Below are positions 1-8,675 of a stretch of 64,000 bases of DNA, one piece after another (the stretch's first letter is position 1; the number at the start of each line of letters is the position of its first letter). This DNA comes from DASUAS01 sp963720765 (GTDB lineage: Bacteria; Actinomycetota; Acidimicrobiia; IMCC26256; DASPTH01), in assembly GCA_963720765.1 (NCBI GenBank), contig CAVRGS010000002.1:1-64000 (forward strand). The letters are read 5' to 3'. The position numbers and the translations under genes are program-made. The notes below the pieces were generated by a model. The model did not search any database and had not been told where the DNA came from. It saw only the letters and a list, made by a program, of their open reading frames with translations.

Positions 1-237
1 CCATCTCGTGCAATGACTCGGCGATGCCGGCGCGCGACTGCTCGAACTTCACGTCGTCTGCGGTGCCGGGCGCACGCCGGAAGAGGTCGCCGTCAAAGCA
101 CACCTCCACGTCGTCGTCGTCGATCTCGAGGCCCTGGTGCCACAGGCCGTCACGCACCGCGGGCAGCCAGCGTGACTTGAGCTCGTGGGGACCCAGAGCT
201 CGTTGAAGGCGCCGTGCACCAGCACGATCTTCGCCAC
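1..237 (-). CDS. Alpha/beta hydrolase, N-terminal part, frameshifted, runs off left edge
   Basis: The protein opens with MAKIVLVHGAFNELW, the first beta strand and HGA oxyanion region of an alpha/beta hydrolase. After residue 15 the reading frame is lost near position 192. Restoring one G in the run there gives GPHELKSRWLPAVRDGL and an open frame to the window edge. The gene starts 7 bases after the stop of the amidohydrolase on the same strand, so the two probably share a transcript and may act on one substrate. The catalytic Ser, Asp and His lie outside the window, so the substrate cannot be guessed. The indel looks like a homopolymer error. Confidence 0.6.
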
Positions 238-243
238 GGCGCC

Positions 244-1382
244 TCAGTTCGCCGGCGAGGGTGCCGGCCACGCCGGGACGTGGGGGAACAGCTCGGCGAA
301 GCGCCCACGGTGATGCGCTCCGGGGCTCGGCCGCCACGCCGTCGAAGAGCGCGTGCAGGGTCTCCTGGGTGTGGCCGCACGTGCCCTCGAGGTGCGGGTA
401 GTCGCTGCCCCACACACGTTGTGCCACCCCATCGCCCATGGCGCCGCGGCCGAGCGGTCGTGCTGGAAGGAGGCGTACACGTGCTCGTAGAGGTACTCGC
501 TCGGCATCCGGGACAGCGTCGGTCGCACCGCCGAGGAGTGCTGCCGATACGCCTCGTCGAGGCGGTCGGCGAGGAAGGGCCCCCACGTCGCGCCGCCCTC
601 CGACACCATCACCCGCAGCGCGGGGTAGCGGTCGAACACGCCCGCCGCGATCAACTTGGTGACGGCACGCTGCCCGCCGTACGTGGTCTCGACGTAGTTG
701 AGAGCGCGCCGCCCGGCCCGCGGAAGTACGCGCCGTGGGTGCGACTGGCGTCGTGCGGCTCGGTGCCGATGTGGAAGCAGCACACCAGGCCGCGGTCGGC
801 GAGCGCCTCCCACACCGGTTCCCACGTGCCGTGGTTCCAGTCCTCCTCGGTCGGTGGCGCGACCGGGAAGTACGCAGCGACGAACCCGAGGTCGGCGGCG
901 CGCTCGATCTCCGCCACCGCGGTCGCTGCGCTCAGTACGGGGATCGTCGCCGTGCACACGTAGCGCGGCGAGTGGCGCTGGTACTCGATCGCCCAGTCGT
1001 TGATGGCTGCGCAGCCTGCGGCCAGCAGGGCCGGATCGTGGATCGACGCGGTCCAGATCCCGATCGACGGATACACCAGCTCGGCCCAGACCCCTTCTGT
1101 GTCGAGGTCGACGAGGCGCAGGGCGGGATCGTTGGCACCGGGCGCTCGATCGCTCACCGTGCGGCCTTCGGCATCCACCATCATCCGACCGCGTGGGAAG
1201 CGGCGGCGGAAGGTCTGGCCGTCGACGTGGATGGTCTCCCACGTCTGGTCGTCGTCGACGACGCTTCGCGGCATGCGCTCCGCGAGCGTGGTCGGGAGCG
1301 CCGACGTGAACAGGTCGGCGGGCTCGACGAGATGGGAGTCACCCGAGTTGGCCCAGATCTTCTCCGGCTCGATCTCCTTCAT
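244..1382 (-). pseudogene. Amidohydrolase (Amidohydrolase_2 family), several frameshifts
   Basis: The frame begins MKEIEPEKIWANSGDSHLVEP; SGDSHLVEP is the N-terminal metal-binding motif of PF04909 amidohydrolases, which hydrolyse or decarboxylate ring and amide substrates. The frame shifts near 700 (FRGPGGAL to NYVETTYGG), again near 427 (MGWHNV to WGSDYPHLEGT), and returns near 310-325 to end RFAELFPHVPAWP. GSDYPH carries the usual C-terminal metal Asp. All family motifs are present once the frames are joined, giving about 380 residues, normal for the family. The ATG at 1382 was chosen because the family motif follows at once and upstream codons read as low-complexity shadow. The substrate is unknown; the alpha/beta hydrolase downstream suggests a short catabolic operon. 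Confidence 0.7.
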
Positions 1383-1459
1383 CCCGCCTTCGTAGCACGC
1401 GATGCGACGCCGGCCCCCGAGGAGCCGGCGCCGCACCGGTGTCGTGGTGGACGCGCTCG

Positions 1460-4015
1460 CTACGACGACGAGATCGCGTCCAGCACGTCGAGGCGAGCCG
1501 CCCGGCGAGCGGGGAGCGCCGCCGCCACCACCGCGGACACCGCGGCGACCACCGCGATCACCACGAGGCGCATGCCGGGCACGGCCACCCGGTCGATGCC
1601 TTCGCCGCTCAACGTCTTGACCAGCGCCCAACCGATGCCGACCCCCAGCGCAGTGCCGATGGCGACGCCGAGCAGGGCGATCAGGACCGCTTCCCAGCGG
1701 ACGCCCGAGCGCACCTGGCTGCGCTGCATGCCGACAGCACGCAACAGACCGAGCTCACGGCGCCGCTCGACCACGGACAGCGCCAACGTGTTCGCGATGC
1801 CGAAGAGCGAGATCACGACCGCCATGAACAGCAGCACGTAGATCAGGTTCAACATCTTGTCGATCTCCCCCGCGATCTGAGCCTTGAACTCGGCCGGCGT
1901 GCGCAGCCGCGCCGTCGGCGTGTCGGCCAGCGCGCCCTCGATCGCGGTGCGCGCCGCGTGCTGCGACACACCCGGCGTGTCGATCACGAACAGCGCCTGG
2001 TCGTTCTGGTGCGCGACGTTGGCCGCGAACGCCTGCTGCGACATCGTGTAGTCGCCCAGCGGGTCGCGCAGCCCGTAGATCACGCCGACGGTGAAGTGCT
2101 GCGCACCAGTCTCCGCGAACGTGAACGTGACGTCGTCGCCCACCTTCCAACCGTGCTCCTTCGCCGTCCGCTGCTGGACGCCGATCTCGTGCGCGCCCAG
2201 CGCGCTCACCGCGCCGGACTGCACGTCGACGTCGAAGTGCTGCTCGACGTGGGCGGGATCGATGCCGGTGACCTGGACCGTCTCGCCGGCCAGCGTGGCC
2301 GGAGCCATGCGGAACGACGTGACCGACGCGGTCTCGGGCAGTGCGTCGACCGCCTGCGCGACGGTCGGGCTCATCCCGTCCTGCTGGAGCGGTGACACGA
2401 CCCAGTCGCTCTTCAGGTGTCCGTCGATGATGGCGTCGATCGACGACCGAGCGGACGTCGCGAACACCGAGATGAGCACCACCAGCGCCACGCCGATCAT
2501 CAGGGCCGACGCGGTGGCCGCGGTGCGCTTCGGGTTGCGCGCCGCGTTGTCACGTGCGAGCACGCCGGTCATCCCGCGGAACGCGGCGACCGGGGCACCG
2601 ACGATGTTGACGAAGTACGCACCGATGACCGGGCCGAGCACGACCACACCGGCGAACGCGGCCAGGGCGCCGAGACCGACGGGCGCAATCGCGCCGTCAC
2701 CGCTCGCTCCACTCACGGCGAGGGCCACACCGAGCGCCGTGAGCGCGGCGCCGATCACCGCACGGCGACGCGAGGTCCTCGACGAGTCGACCGCGACGTC
2801 GCGCATGGCGGCCATCGGGGTCACCTTCGAGGCGCGCCGTGCGGGCAGGTAGGCGGCCAACACGGTCACGACCGTGCCCACGGTCATGGCGACGGTGACG
2901 GACCCGGGCGCGACCACCGTCGATCCGCCGGGCAGCTCCACGCCGAACGAGGTGAACAGCGCGGCCAGACCCTTGGCCAGACCGATGCCGAGCACCGCAC
3001 CGATGGCGGATGCGACCACGCCCATCACCACCGACTCGGCGACGATCATGCGCAGCACCTGGCGGCGGCTGGCGCCGATGGCCCGCAGCATCGCGGTCTC
3101 CTTGGTGCGTTGCGCAACGGTGATCGAGAAGGCGTTGAAGATCACGAACCCGCCCACCAGCAGGGCGACGACCGCGAACACCATCAGGAACGTGCTCATG
3201 AACGCCATGCCCTGCTGACTCTGGGTGCGTGCTGCGTCGACCGCAGCCGTGCCCGTGATCACCTCGACACCGGGGGTGCCCTGCAGCGCGTCCTGCACGC
3301 GAGCGCGCAGCTCGGCTTGCGTGACCCCGGCGGCACCGACGGCGCGCACGCTGTCGATCCGGCCGGCCTCGCCCAGCACCGACGCAGCCGTCGCGGGCGG
3401 GAACGCCACGACGCCCGCGCCACCGGCGTCGTCGGCGGATCCGTAGGTCGCGACCCCGGCCACGGTGTACCGCGCCGATCCGGATGGGGTGACGATGCGC
3501 ACCGTGTCGCCGGGCGCGAAGTCGCCGTCACGAGCCGACGCGCGGTCGATGACCACTTCGTGGTCGCCGTTCGGCGCGTGACCCGCGACGAGGTGCAGCG
3601 GGTTCAGCGCGTCCGACGACGGCCAGGCCATGCCGATCGGTGGGGTCTGCTCCATGTTGTCGTCGACGAGCTTGCCGTCGCGCCCGACCAGCCGGGCGGT
3701 GCCGTCGACCACGACGTCGGCGGCGGCGACGCCTTCGGTGTTGCGCACGACGGGGAGCACCGACGTGGGAATTGTCCCTCGTTCGGTGCGCCCGTTGCCG
3801 GCATCGACGGTGCGGGGCGACTGCACGACGATGTCGGTCGACGCGAACGTCGTGCCCGCGATGCCGTCGTACGCGTGCTTGATGGTGTCGGTGAGCACGA
3901 GCGTGCCCGTCATGAAGGCGACGCCGAGGATGACGGCGATCGCGGTGAGGACGAAGCGGGTCTTGCGAGCTCGGATGGTCTGCAGTGTCATTCGGGATGT
4001 CGTGAAGCGGAACAT
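1460..4015 (-). CDS. ABC transporter permease with two FtsX-like domains (MacB-type)
   Basis: This 851-residue membrane protein begins MFRFTTSRMTLQTIRARKTR, followed by a membrane segment at about 18-40, a large extracytoplasmic domain at about 45-270, and a first FtsX core of about three segments (GGFVIFNAFSITVAQRTKE). A second extracytoplasmic domain follows, then a C-terminal FtsX core (ISLFGIANTLALSVVERRRE). The double-domain layout is typical of actinobacterial FtsX-family exporters that use periplasmic mechanics rather than solute channels. It starts 5 bases after the ATPase gene, so the two are one operon. The long upstream extension in this frame is only the shadow of the ATPase gene. 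Substrate candidates are lipids, peptides or antimicrobials; nothing here decides. Confidence 0.9.
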   Translation of the reverse strand: MFRFTTSRMTLQTIRARKTRFVLTAIAVILGVAFMTGTLVLTDTIKHAYDGIAGTTFASTDIVVQSPRTVDAGNGRTERGTIPTSVLPVVRNTEGVAAADVVVDGTARLVGRDGKLVDDNMEQTPPIGMAWPSSDALNPLHLVAGHAPNGDHEVVIDRASARDGDFAPGDTVRIVTPSGSARYTVAGVATYGSADDAGGAGVVAFPPATAASVLGEAGRIDSVRAVGAAGVTQAELRARVQDALQGTPGVEVITGTAAVDAARTQSQQGMAFMSTFLMVFAVVALLVGGFVIFNAFSITVAQRTKETAMLRAIGASRRQVLRMIVAESVVMGVVASAIGAVLGIGLAKGLAALFTSFGVELPGGSTVVAPGSVTVAMTVGTVVTVLAAYLPARRASKVTPMAAMRDVAVDSSRTSRRRAVIGAALTALGVALAVSGASGDGAIAPVGLGALAAFAGVVVLGPVIGAYFVNIVGAPVAAFRGMTGVLARDNAARNPKRTAATASALMIGVALVVLISVFATSARSSIDAIIDGHLKSDWVVSPLQQDGMSPTVAQAVDALPETASVTSFRMAPATLAGETVQVTGIDPAHVEQHFDVDVQSGAVSALGAHEIGVQQRTAKEHGWKVGDDVTFTFAETGAQHFTVGVIYGLRDPLGDYTMSQQAFAANVAHQNDQALFVIDTPGVSQHAARTAIEGALADTPTARLRTPAEFKAQIAGEIDKMLNLIYVLLFMAVVISLFGIANTLALSVVERRRELGLLRAVGMQRSQVRSGVRWEAVLIALLGVAIGTALGVGIGWALVKTLSGEGIDRVAVPGMRLVVIAVVAAVSAVVAAALPARRAARLDVLDAISSS

Positions 4016-4020
4016 GATGA

Positions 4021-4797
4021 TCAGGCCCCCAGGGTGCGCATGGCGTCGAGCACGGAATCGGATGTCGGGTCGTGCAGCTCGCCGACGACCTGGCCGTCGG
4101 CGAGGAAGATCGCCCGGTCCGCGTACGACGCGGCGACGGGGTCGTGCGTGACCATCACGATGGTCTGGCCGAACTCGCGCACGGCCTGGCGCATGAACGA
4201 GAGGATCTCGGCCCCCGCGCGGGAGTCGAGGTTGCCGGTGGGCTCGTCGGCGAAGACGATCTCGGGTCGGCTCGCCAGCGCCCGCGCCACCGCGACGCGC
4301 TGCTGCTGACCACCGGAGAGCTCCGACGGGCGGTGCGAGAGACGCCGACCCAGACCGACGGTCTCGATCACCTGGTCGACCCACGCGCGGTCGGGCTTGC
4401 GACCGGCGAGCCGCAGCGGGAGCGTGATGTTCTCCGCCGCGGTGAGGGTCGGGATGAGGTTGAACGACTGGAACACGAAACCGAGGTGGTCGCGTCGCAG
4501 CTGCGTGAGCTTGCGGTCGTTGAGCGTGCCGAGCTCGGTGCCGCCGATCCACACGCTGCCGCTGGTGAGCGTGTCGAGGCCGGCGAGGCTGTGCATCAGC
4601 GTCGACTTCCCCGAGCCCGACGGCCCCATGATGGTCGTGAAACGGCCCGACTCGAACTCGACGGTCACGCCGTCGAGCGCCCGGACCTCGGCTTCGCCCT
4701 TGCCGTAGACCTTCACGGCCTGCTCGGCGCGGGCCGCGGTCGGGTTGACGTGCTGATCCCGCCGGCCGTCCTGGATCGTTGCGATGGTTGCGGTCAT
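4021..4797 (-). CDS. ABC transporter ATP-binding protein (MacB/LolD/FtsE type)
   Basis: This complete 258-residue ATPase shows Walker A GPSGSGKST at about 57, Q-loop FQSFNLIPTLTA, signature LSGGQQQRVAVARAL, Walker B VFADEPTGNLDS and the H-loop VMVTHD. The order and the GNLD after Walker B are those of the LolD/MacB/FtsE group, which drive FtsX-type permeases; such a permease is the next gene. The first 25 residues before the nucleotide fold are an extension with no recognised motif. The gene is divergent from a two-component system with about 210 bases between starts. That fits a transporter controlled by its neighbouring kinase and regulator, as is common for peptide-sensing exporters; the control itself is inferred. 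Confidence 0.93.
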   Translation of the reverse strand: MTATIATIQDGRRDQHVNPTAARAEQAVKVYGKGEAEVRALDGVTVEFESGRFTTIMGPSGSGKSTLMHSLAGLDTLTSGSVWIGGTELGTLNDRKLTQLRRDHLGFVFQSFNLIPTLTAAENITLPLRLAGRKPDRAWVDQVIETVGLGRRLSHRPSELSGGQQQRVAVARALASRPEIVFADEPTGNLDSRAGAEILSFMRQAVREFGQTIVMVTHDPVAASYADRAIFLADGQVVGELHDPTSDSVLDAMRTLGA

Positions 4798-4933
4798 GTC
4801 CTGCTCCTCGTGGTTCCGGCCCGGTGGTTCGGGCTCCTCCGCAGCGTGAAGGACGCCGCCGCGCGAATCGTCGGCCGCGAGGCGCGACGCGGCCGCCGTG
4901 CGACGGATTGCCGCGCTCGGCGGGAGCGGACCG

Positions 4934-4953
4934 CGTACGTCTGGAGATGTACG
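4934..4953. promoter_or_regulatory. Imperfect 9-2-9 dyad in the ABC/two-component intergenic region
   Basis: The arms are CGTACGTCT and AGATGTACG around a GG centre; eight of nine positions pair. It lies between the divergent starts at 4797 and 5010 and could bind the NarL-type regulator encoded at 6206, whose family often uses such dyads. Its function is inferred from place and symmetry only. Confidence 0.4.
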
Positions 4954-5009
4954 CCGTTGTCCACCGAGCGGCCGATGCGGGTACGACGTGCGGTCTGTAC
5001 CGTGAGGTC

Positions 5010-6209
5010 GTGACGGCGATCTGGCACCGCGCCAAGACCTGGTTCGACGGTTTGAACCCCTGGGTGGTCGACGGCGGCGTGGCAGTGCTCTTCGTCGTCA
5101 TCGGGTTGGCGACCACGTCGGGACGCGGCGACGTGGCGCGCGACGTCTACGAACCTCGGGATGCCTTCAGCGTGCTGCTGGTGCTGGCGGCGACGGCTCC
5201 GTTCGTGTTCCGACGCCACTACCCGCTCGCCGTGCTGCTGTTCTGCACGACTGCGGTCGTGATGAACAGCCTCCTCGGCCACAACGAAGGCGCGACCCCG
5301 TTCTTCCTGTGGGTCGCCGTCGTCACGGTGGCCGCGATGTGCTCGACCCCGAAGGTCGTGGTCGGCGCGGCGTGGATCTTCTGCGGGTTGCTCGTGCTGG
5401 CGCTCTCCGACACCAGCGGTCTCGACGCGGGTGGGTTCGCGCTCAACTGTGCGTTGTTCGCGGCGATGTTCATGTTCGGCATCAACCTGAAGAACCGCAA
5501 GGAGCGCATCGACGCGCTCGAGGAGCGCGCACAGGCGCTGGAGCGCGAGAAGGACGAAGAAGCGCGGCGCGCAGTCGCCGACGAACGCCTCCACATCGCG
5601 CGCGAGCTGCACGACGTCGTCGCCCACTCCATGGGGGTGATCGCGGTGCAGGCATCGGTCGGTGAACACGTCATCGACGAGAACCCGGCAGAGGCGAAGC
5701 GCGCGCTGGAGGCGATCTCAGGAGTCAGCCGTTCCACCCTTGTCGAGATCCGCCGGCTGCTCGGTGTGCTGCGCGAAGCCGACTCGGGTGAGGGAGGCGC
5801 GCCGGCCTACGCACCCGCGCCCGGGCTCACCGACCTCGACCGCCTCGTGCGCGAGCTCGACGGCGCCGGGCTCCCCGTCGACGTGTCGTACGACGGTCCG
5901 CGCGTCGAGCTGCCCCGCGGCGTCGACCTCACTGCCTACCGCATCGTGCAGGAGGCGCTGACCAACGTGATGAAGCACGCAGGGACCGCGTCGGCGTCCG
6001 TCTTCGTGCGCTACGAGCCCGGAGCCCTCGGCCTCGAGATCGTCGACGACGGTCGTGGGGTGAACGGTCGAACCGACGGGCGGAGCGGGCACGGCCTGCT
6101 CGGCATGCGTGAGCGCGTGGCGGTGTACGGCGGCACCTTCGACGCAGGACCGAAGCCCGGCGGCGGGTTCCGTGTCGCGGTCCGCCTGCCCTACGAGGAG
6201 CAGACGTGA
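5010..6209 (+). CDS. Sensor histidine kinase, DesK/NarX-like (HisKA_3)
   Basis: About 399 residues. The N-terminal half has roughly six hydrophobic segments (for example GGVAVLFVVIGLAT and PFFLWVAVVTVAAM), then a coiled coil rich in Glu and Arg. The HisKA_3 box is ARELHDVVAHSMGV, with His as the phosphoacceptor. The ATPase domain has ALTNVMKHA (N box), VDDGRGVNG and HGLLGMRERV. It would autophosphorylate on a membrane or lipid cue and pass phosphate to the regulator that overlaps its stop. I chose GTG 5010, just before the first hydrophobic segment; ATG 4947 is an in-frame alternative preceded by GGAG and would overlap the dyad. The divergent ABC exporter is the likely target operon. Confidence 0.88.
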   Translation: MTAIWHRAKTWFDGLNPWVVDGGVAVLFVVIGLATTSGRGDVARDVYEPRDAFSVLLVLAATAPFVFRRHYPLAVLLFCTTAVVMNSLLGHNEGATPFFLWVAVVTVAAMCSTPKVVVGAAWIFCGLLVLALSDTSGLDAGGFALNCALFAAMFMFGINLKNRKERIDALEERAQALEREKDEEARRAVADERLHIARELHDVVAHSMGVIAVQASVGEHVIDENPAEAKRALEAISGVSRSTLVEIRRLLGVLREADSGEGGAPAYAPAPGLTDLDRLVRELDGAGLPVDVSYDGPRVELPRGVDLTAYRIVQEALTNVMKHAGTASASVFVRYEPGALGLEIVDDGRGVNGRTDGRSGHGLLGMRERVAVYGGTFDAGPKPGGGFRVAVRLPYEEQT

Positions 6210-6877
6210 TCCGGGTCGCGGTCGCCGACGACCAGGCGCTCGTGCGCAGCGGCTTCGTGGTGCTGCTGGGATCGGCGTCCGACATCGAGGTGGTGGGCGA
6301 GGCGGCCGACGGCGCGGAGGCGGTCGCACTGGTCGGTCGCGAACGGCCCGACGTCGTGTTGATGGACATCCGCATGCCGGAGATGGACGGCCTCGAAGCC
6401 ACCCGCCGGATCACCGACGCGCACGCGACTGCCGCGACCAAGGTGCTCATCCTCACCACCTTCGATCTCGACGAGTACGTGTTCGAGGCGCTGCGCGCCG
6501 GCGCGAGCGGCTTCCTCCTGAAGGACACCCTGCCGGTCGACCTCCTCGCCGCGATCCGCGTCGTCGCCGACGGCGACGCGTTGCTCGCGCCGAAGGTCAC
6601 GCGTCGACTCATCGAGCAGTTCGCCGTCGCGACTCCCGCGTCCACGACCGTCGCGGTCAACCCGGGGATCGCCGATCTGACCGATCGCGAGCGTGAGATC
6701 CTGCTCGCGGTCGCGAGCGGCATGTCGAATGCCGAGATCGCGGAGACGATGTTCATCTCGCACGCCACCGCGAAGACCCACGTGAGTCGGTTGCTCACGA
6801 AGCTCGCCGCGCGCGACCGTGCGCAGCTGGTGATGATCGCCTACGAGTCGGGACTGGTCATCCCGGGGGCGAGCTGA
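6206..6877 (+). CDS. Response regulator, NarL/LuxR family
   Basis: The 223-residue protein has an N-terminal receiver domain with the acidic pocket ADDQ, phosphoacceptor Asp at about 54 in VVLMDIRMPEMDG, and the Lys in FLLKD near 104. A LuxR-type helix-turn-helix follows (LTDREREILLAVASGMSNAEIAETM, continuing to about 215). It starts with GTG inside the kinase stop codon (GTGA overlap), so the two are translated together. It probably binds DNA as a phosphorylated dimer. The dyad at 4934-4953 between the kinase and the ABC exporter is a candidate site, which would make the exporter its regulon. Confidence 0.93.
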   Translation: MIRVAVADDQALVRSGFVVLLGSASDIEVVGEAADGAEAVALVGRERPDVVLMDIRMPEMDGLEATRRITDAHATAATKVLILTTFDLDEYVFEALRAGASGFLLKDTLPVDLLAAIRVVADGDALLAPKVTRRLIEQFAVATPASTTVAVNPGIADLTDREREILLAVASGMSNAEIAETMFISHATAKTHVSRLLTKLAARDRAQLVMIAYESGLVIPGAS

Positions 6878-7113
6878 TCGTCGGAGCCCGTCGTCGGTGC
6901 CGGTGTGCTCACCGCCCGCGTCAAGCGCCCGGATCGTGGAGCGCGGTCGAGGGTGGGACGGAAGTGGTGACGGCCGAGCGGAACCCACCGGGCGATCGGC
7001 ACCACCGGGAGCATGTCGGATCGGGGCGATTCGCCCTATCCGCGCCGCGGTGGCCTGAGAGCGAAAGACTGTCGTCACCATTGTCAGGTACGTGAGACAC
7101 GAGGGGGTTGCTC

Positions 7114-7530
7114 ATGGCAGAACCGACGCGACGAGGGACGAGAGGCACCGGCTGGATCATCTTCGCGGGGATCGCGATGATCGTCGGCGGGGCCAACATG
7201 TTCATCAACGGACTCTGGGCCTTGCACGCGACCAGCACGCAGGTCGCCAGCTTCAAGAACCAGCTGCTCTTCAGCGACACCAACCTCGACACCTGGGGTT
7301 GGATCTACGTCATCGTCGGTGGCATCGTCCTGCTGGCCGGCTTGTTCGTGTTCATGCGGCAGCGGTGGGCGGTCATGGTCGGCATCATCGCCGCCACCGT
7401 GCAGGCGATCCTGGCGTTCTTCTGGATCTTCTCGCCGCAGTGGCAGGGCGCGGTGGTGATCATCGTCATCGACATGCTCGTGCTGCACGCGCTGGTGGCG
7501 TACGGCGACCGTGAGGAGGTCTACGCCTGA
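7114..7530 (+). CDS. Small four-helix membrane protein, DUF7144-like
   Basis: The 138-residue protein has four evenly spaced membrane segments: GWIIFAGIAMIVGG, WIYVIVGGIVLLAG, AVMVGIIAATVQAILAF and VVIIVIDMLVLHALV. The basic N-terminus MAEPTRRGTRG suggests a cytoplasmic start. The layout and the GWIIFAGIAMIVGGAN opening resemble a family common in actinobacteria (DUF7144) with no known function. ATG 7114 is preferred over the TTG at 7108 because GAGGGGG lies six bases upstream. It stands alone between the two-component system and a hairpin at 7595. Confidence 0.75.
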   Translation: MAEPTRRGTRGTGWIIFAGIAMIVGGANMFINGLWALHATSTQVASFKNQLLFSDTNLDTWGWIYVIVGGIVLLAGLFVFMRQRWAVMVGIIAATVQAILAFFWIFSPQWQGAVVIIVIDMLVLHALVAYGDREEVYA

Positions 7531-7594
7531 TCCGAAGGCATCGGGGTTCATCCACTTCGGGGGAAGAACTCGACGCTCGGTACAGATAGGTTGC

Positions 7595-7623
7595 GAGGCG
7601 CCCGTCGGTTCGGCGGGCGCCTC
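7595..7623 (+). terminator. Strong hairpin, likely terminator or leader stem
   Basis: Arms GAGGCGCCCG and CGGGCGCCTC pair perfectly over 10 bases around a 9-base loop, followed by a short pyrimidine stretch without a real T run. It sits 65 bases after the DUF7144-like gene and 33 bases before the start at 7657. It could end the first transcript or fold in the leader of the second. Confidence 0.6.
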
Positions 7624-7656
7624 CTTCCGTCTCCCCACCACGAAAAGGGGTGCACC

Positions 7657-8091
7657 ATGGCAGACGCCGCGCCGATGGGACCCGTCAGCTACCTCATCGT
7701 CGAGTTCCCCGGGAACAAGGTGACGGGCGAGGGCTTCCCGATCCTCGTCGACCTCGTCGACCGGGGACTGATCCGCATCCTCGACCTCGCGTTCGTGACC
7801 AAGGACGACGACGGCACCGTGCGGGCGATCGATCTGAGCGACCTCGACGGTGACGGCGAGCTCGACCTCGCAGTGTTCGACGGTGTGTCGTCCGGACTCC
7901 TCGACGCGAGCGACCTCGCCGACGCCGCGCCGGCGATCATGCCGGGTTCGTCGGCCGGCATCCTCGTGTTCGAGAACCGCTGGGCGACCGAGTTCGTCCA
8001 CGCGCTGCGACGCGGTGACGCGCAGCTCGTCGCAGCCGGCTACATCCCGCAGGACGCCCTGGTCGCGTCGCTCGACGCGACCGACCACTGA
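7657..8091 (+). CDS. DUF6325 family protein
   Basis: This 144-residue soluble protein begins MADAAPMGPVSYLIVEFPGN, the opening typical of DUF6325, followed by LVDLVDRGLIRILDLAFVTKDDDGTV and acidic repeats. The family is widespread in actinobacteria, often beside SHOCT-domain proteins, and has no assigned reaction. An AAAAGGGG ribosome site precedes the ATG. The C-terminal half, IMPGSSAGILVFENRWATEF, is also typical. The next gene is a SHOCT protein 31 bases downstream, so the pair is probably co-transcribed. A stress or envelope role is often assumed for such pairs, but nothing here tests it. Confidence 0.82.
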   Translation: MADAAPMGPVSYLIVEFPGNKVTGEGFPILVDLVDRGLIRILDLAFVTKDDDGTVRAIDLSDLDGDGELDLAVFDGVSSGLLDASDLADAAPAIMPGSSAGILVFENRWATEFVHALRRGDAQLVAAGYIPQDALVASLDATDH

Positions 8092-8122
8092 TCGAGATGG
8101 CCACCGATCGAGGAGGAACGAC

Positions 8123-8413
8123 ATGCCCGGACTTCTGAGAGGCGTCGCCCGCGTCGCGGTCGTCGCCGGGACCGCGACCGCGGTATCGAATCGCGTGTCG
8201 CGTCGCCAGGCCAACCGGTGGGCGGAGCAGGACGACCAGCAGTACGCACAGCAGGCGCAGTACGTGCAGGCACCGGGTCCTGCTCCCGCCCCTGCAGCCT
8301 CGTCCGAGTCGGACACGATCGCCCAGCTCGAGAAGCTCGGCGAGCTCAAGGAGAAGGGCATCCTCTCCGACGAGGAGTTCGCGGCCCAGAAGGCCAAGAT
8401 CCTCGCGCTCTGA
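8123..8413 (+). CDS. SHOCT domain protein
   Basis: The 96-residue protein has a short hydrophobic start (VARVAVVAGTATAVSNRVSRRQ), a Gln/Ala/Pro-rich linker and a C-terminal SHOCT motif (IAQLEKLGELKEKGILSDEE and onward). SHOCT is a short helix pair found at protein ends and thought to mediate oligomerisation. A strong AGGAGG lies six bases before the ATG at 8123, which decides the start against longer in-frame readings. It follows DUF6325 closely; the two recur together in actinobacteria. Confidence 0.85.
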   Translation: MPGLLRGVARVAVVAGTATAVSNRVSRRQANRWAEQDDQQYAQQAQYVQAPGPAPAPAASSESDTIAQLEKLGELKEKGILSDEEFAAQKAKILAL

Positions 8414-8547
8414 TCCTCGGCGGGCGGCGCCGGAAACCGCTCGGGTCGCGAGCCTCTGTTCGACGGCCACGCCCATGTTGGCGCGCGCCGGCGATGCCGC
8501 GCCGCGGTCAGGCGTGATGCGGTGGTGGCATCGACGACGCCCGAACA

Positions 8548-8635
8548 TGGCGGAGGGAGAGGGATTCGAACCCTCGGAGACTCGCGCCTCAACGGTTTTC
8601 AAGACCGTCCCATTCGGCCGCTCTGGCACCCCTCC
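8548..8635 (-). tRNA. tRNA-Ser (anticodon UGA), CCA encoded
   Basis: Read on the minus strand, the acceptor arm GGAGGGG pairs with TCCCTCC (one G-U pair). The anticodon stem ACGGT/ACCGT encloses the loop CTTGAAA, giving anticodon UGA. A variable arm expected of class II tRNAs follows (GAGGCGCGAGTCTC region), then the T arm GAGGG-TTCGAAT-CCCTC, discriminator G and an encoded CCA at 8548-8550. At 88 bases with CCA it is the normal size for tRNA-Ser. It reads serine codon UCA. Seryl-tRNA synthetase lies 3.2 kb away on the same strand. Confidence 0.96.
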
Positions 8636-8675
8636 GCCGGTCAGGTTAGGAGGCGGGCGGGGGGTCGTCAGGCGG

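Noticed and set aside
2417..4309. Open frame of 630 codons on the plus strand
   Set aside because: It is rich in His, Arg and Asp and lies antisense to the FtsX-type permease, a common shadow in high-GC DNA.
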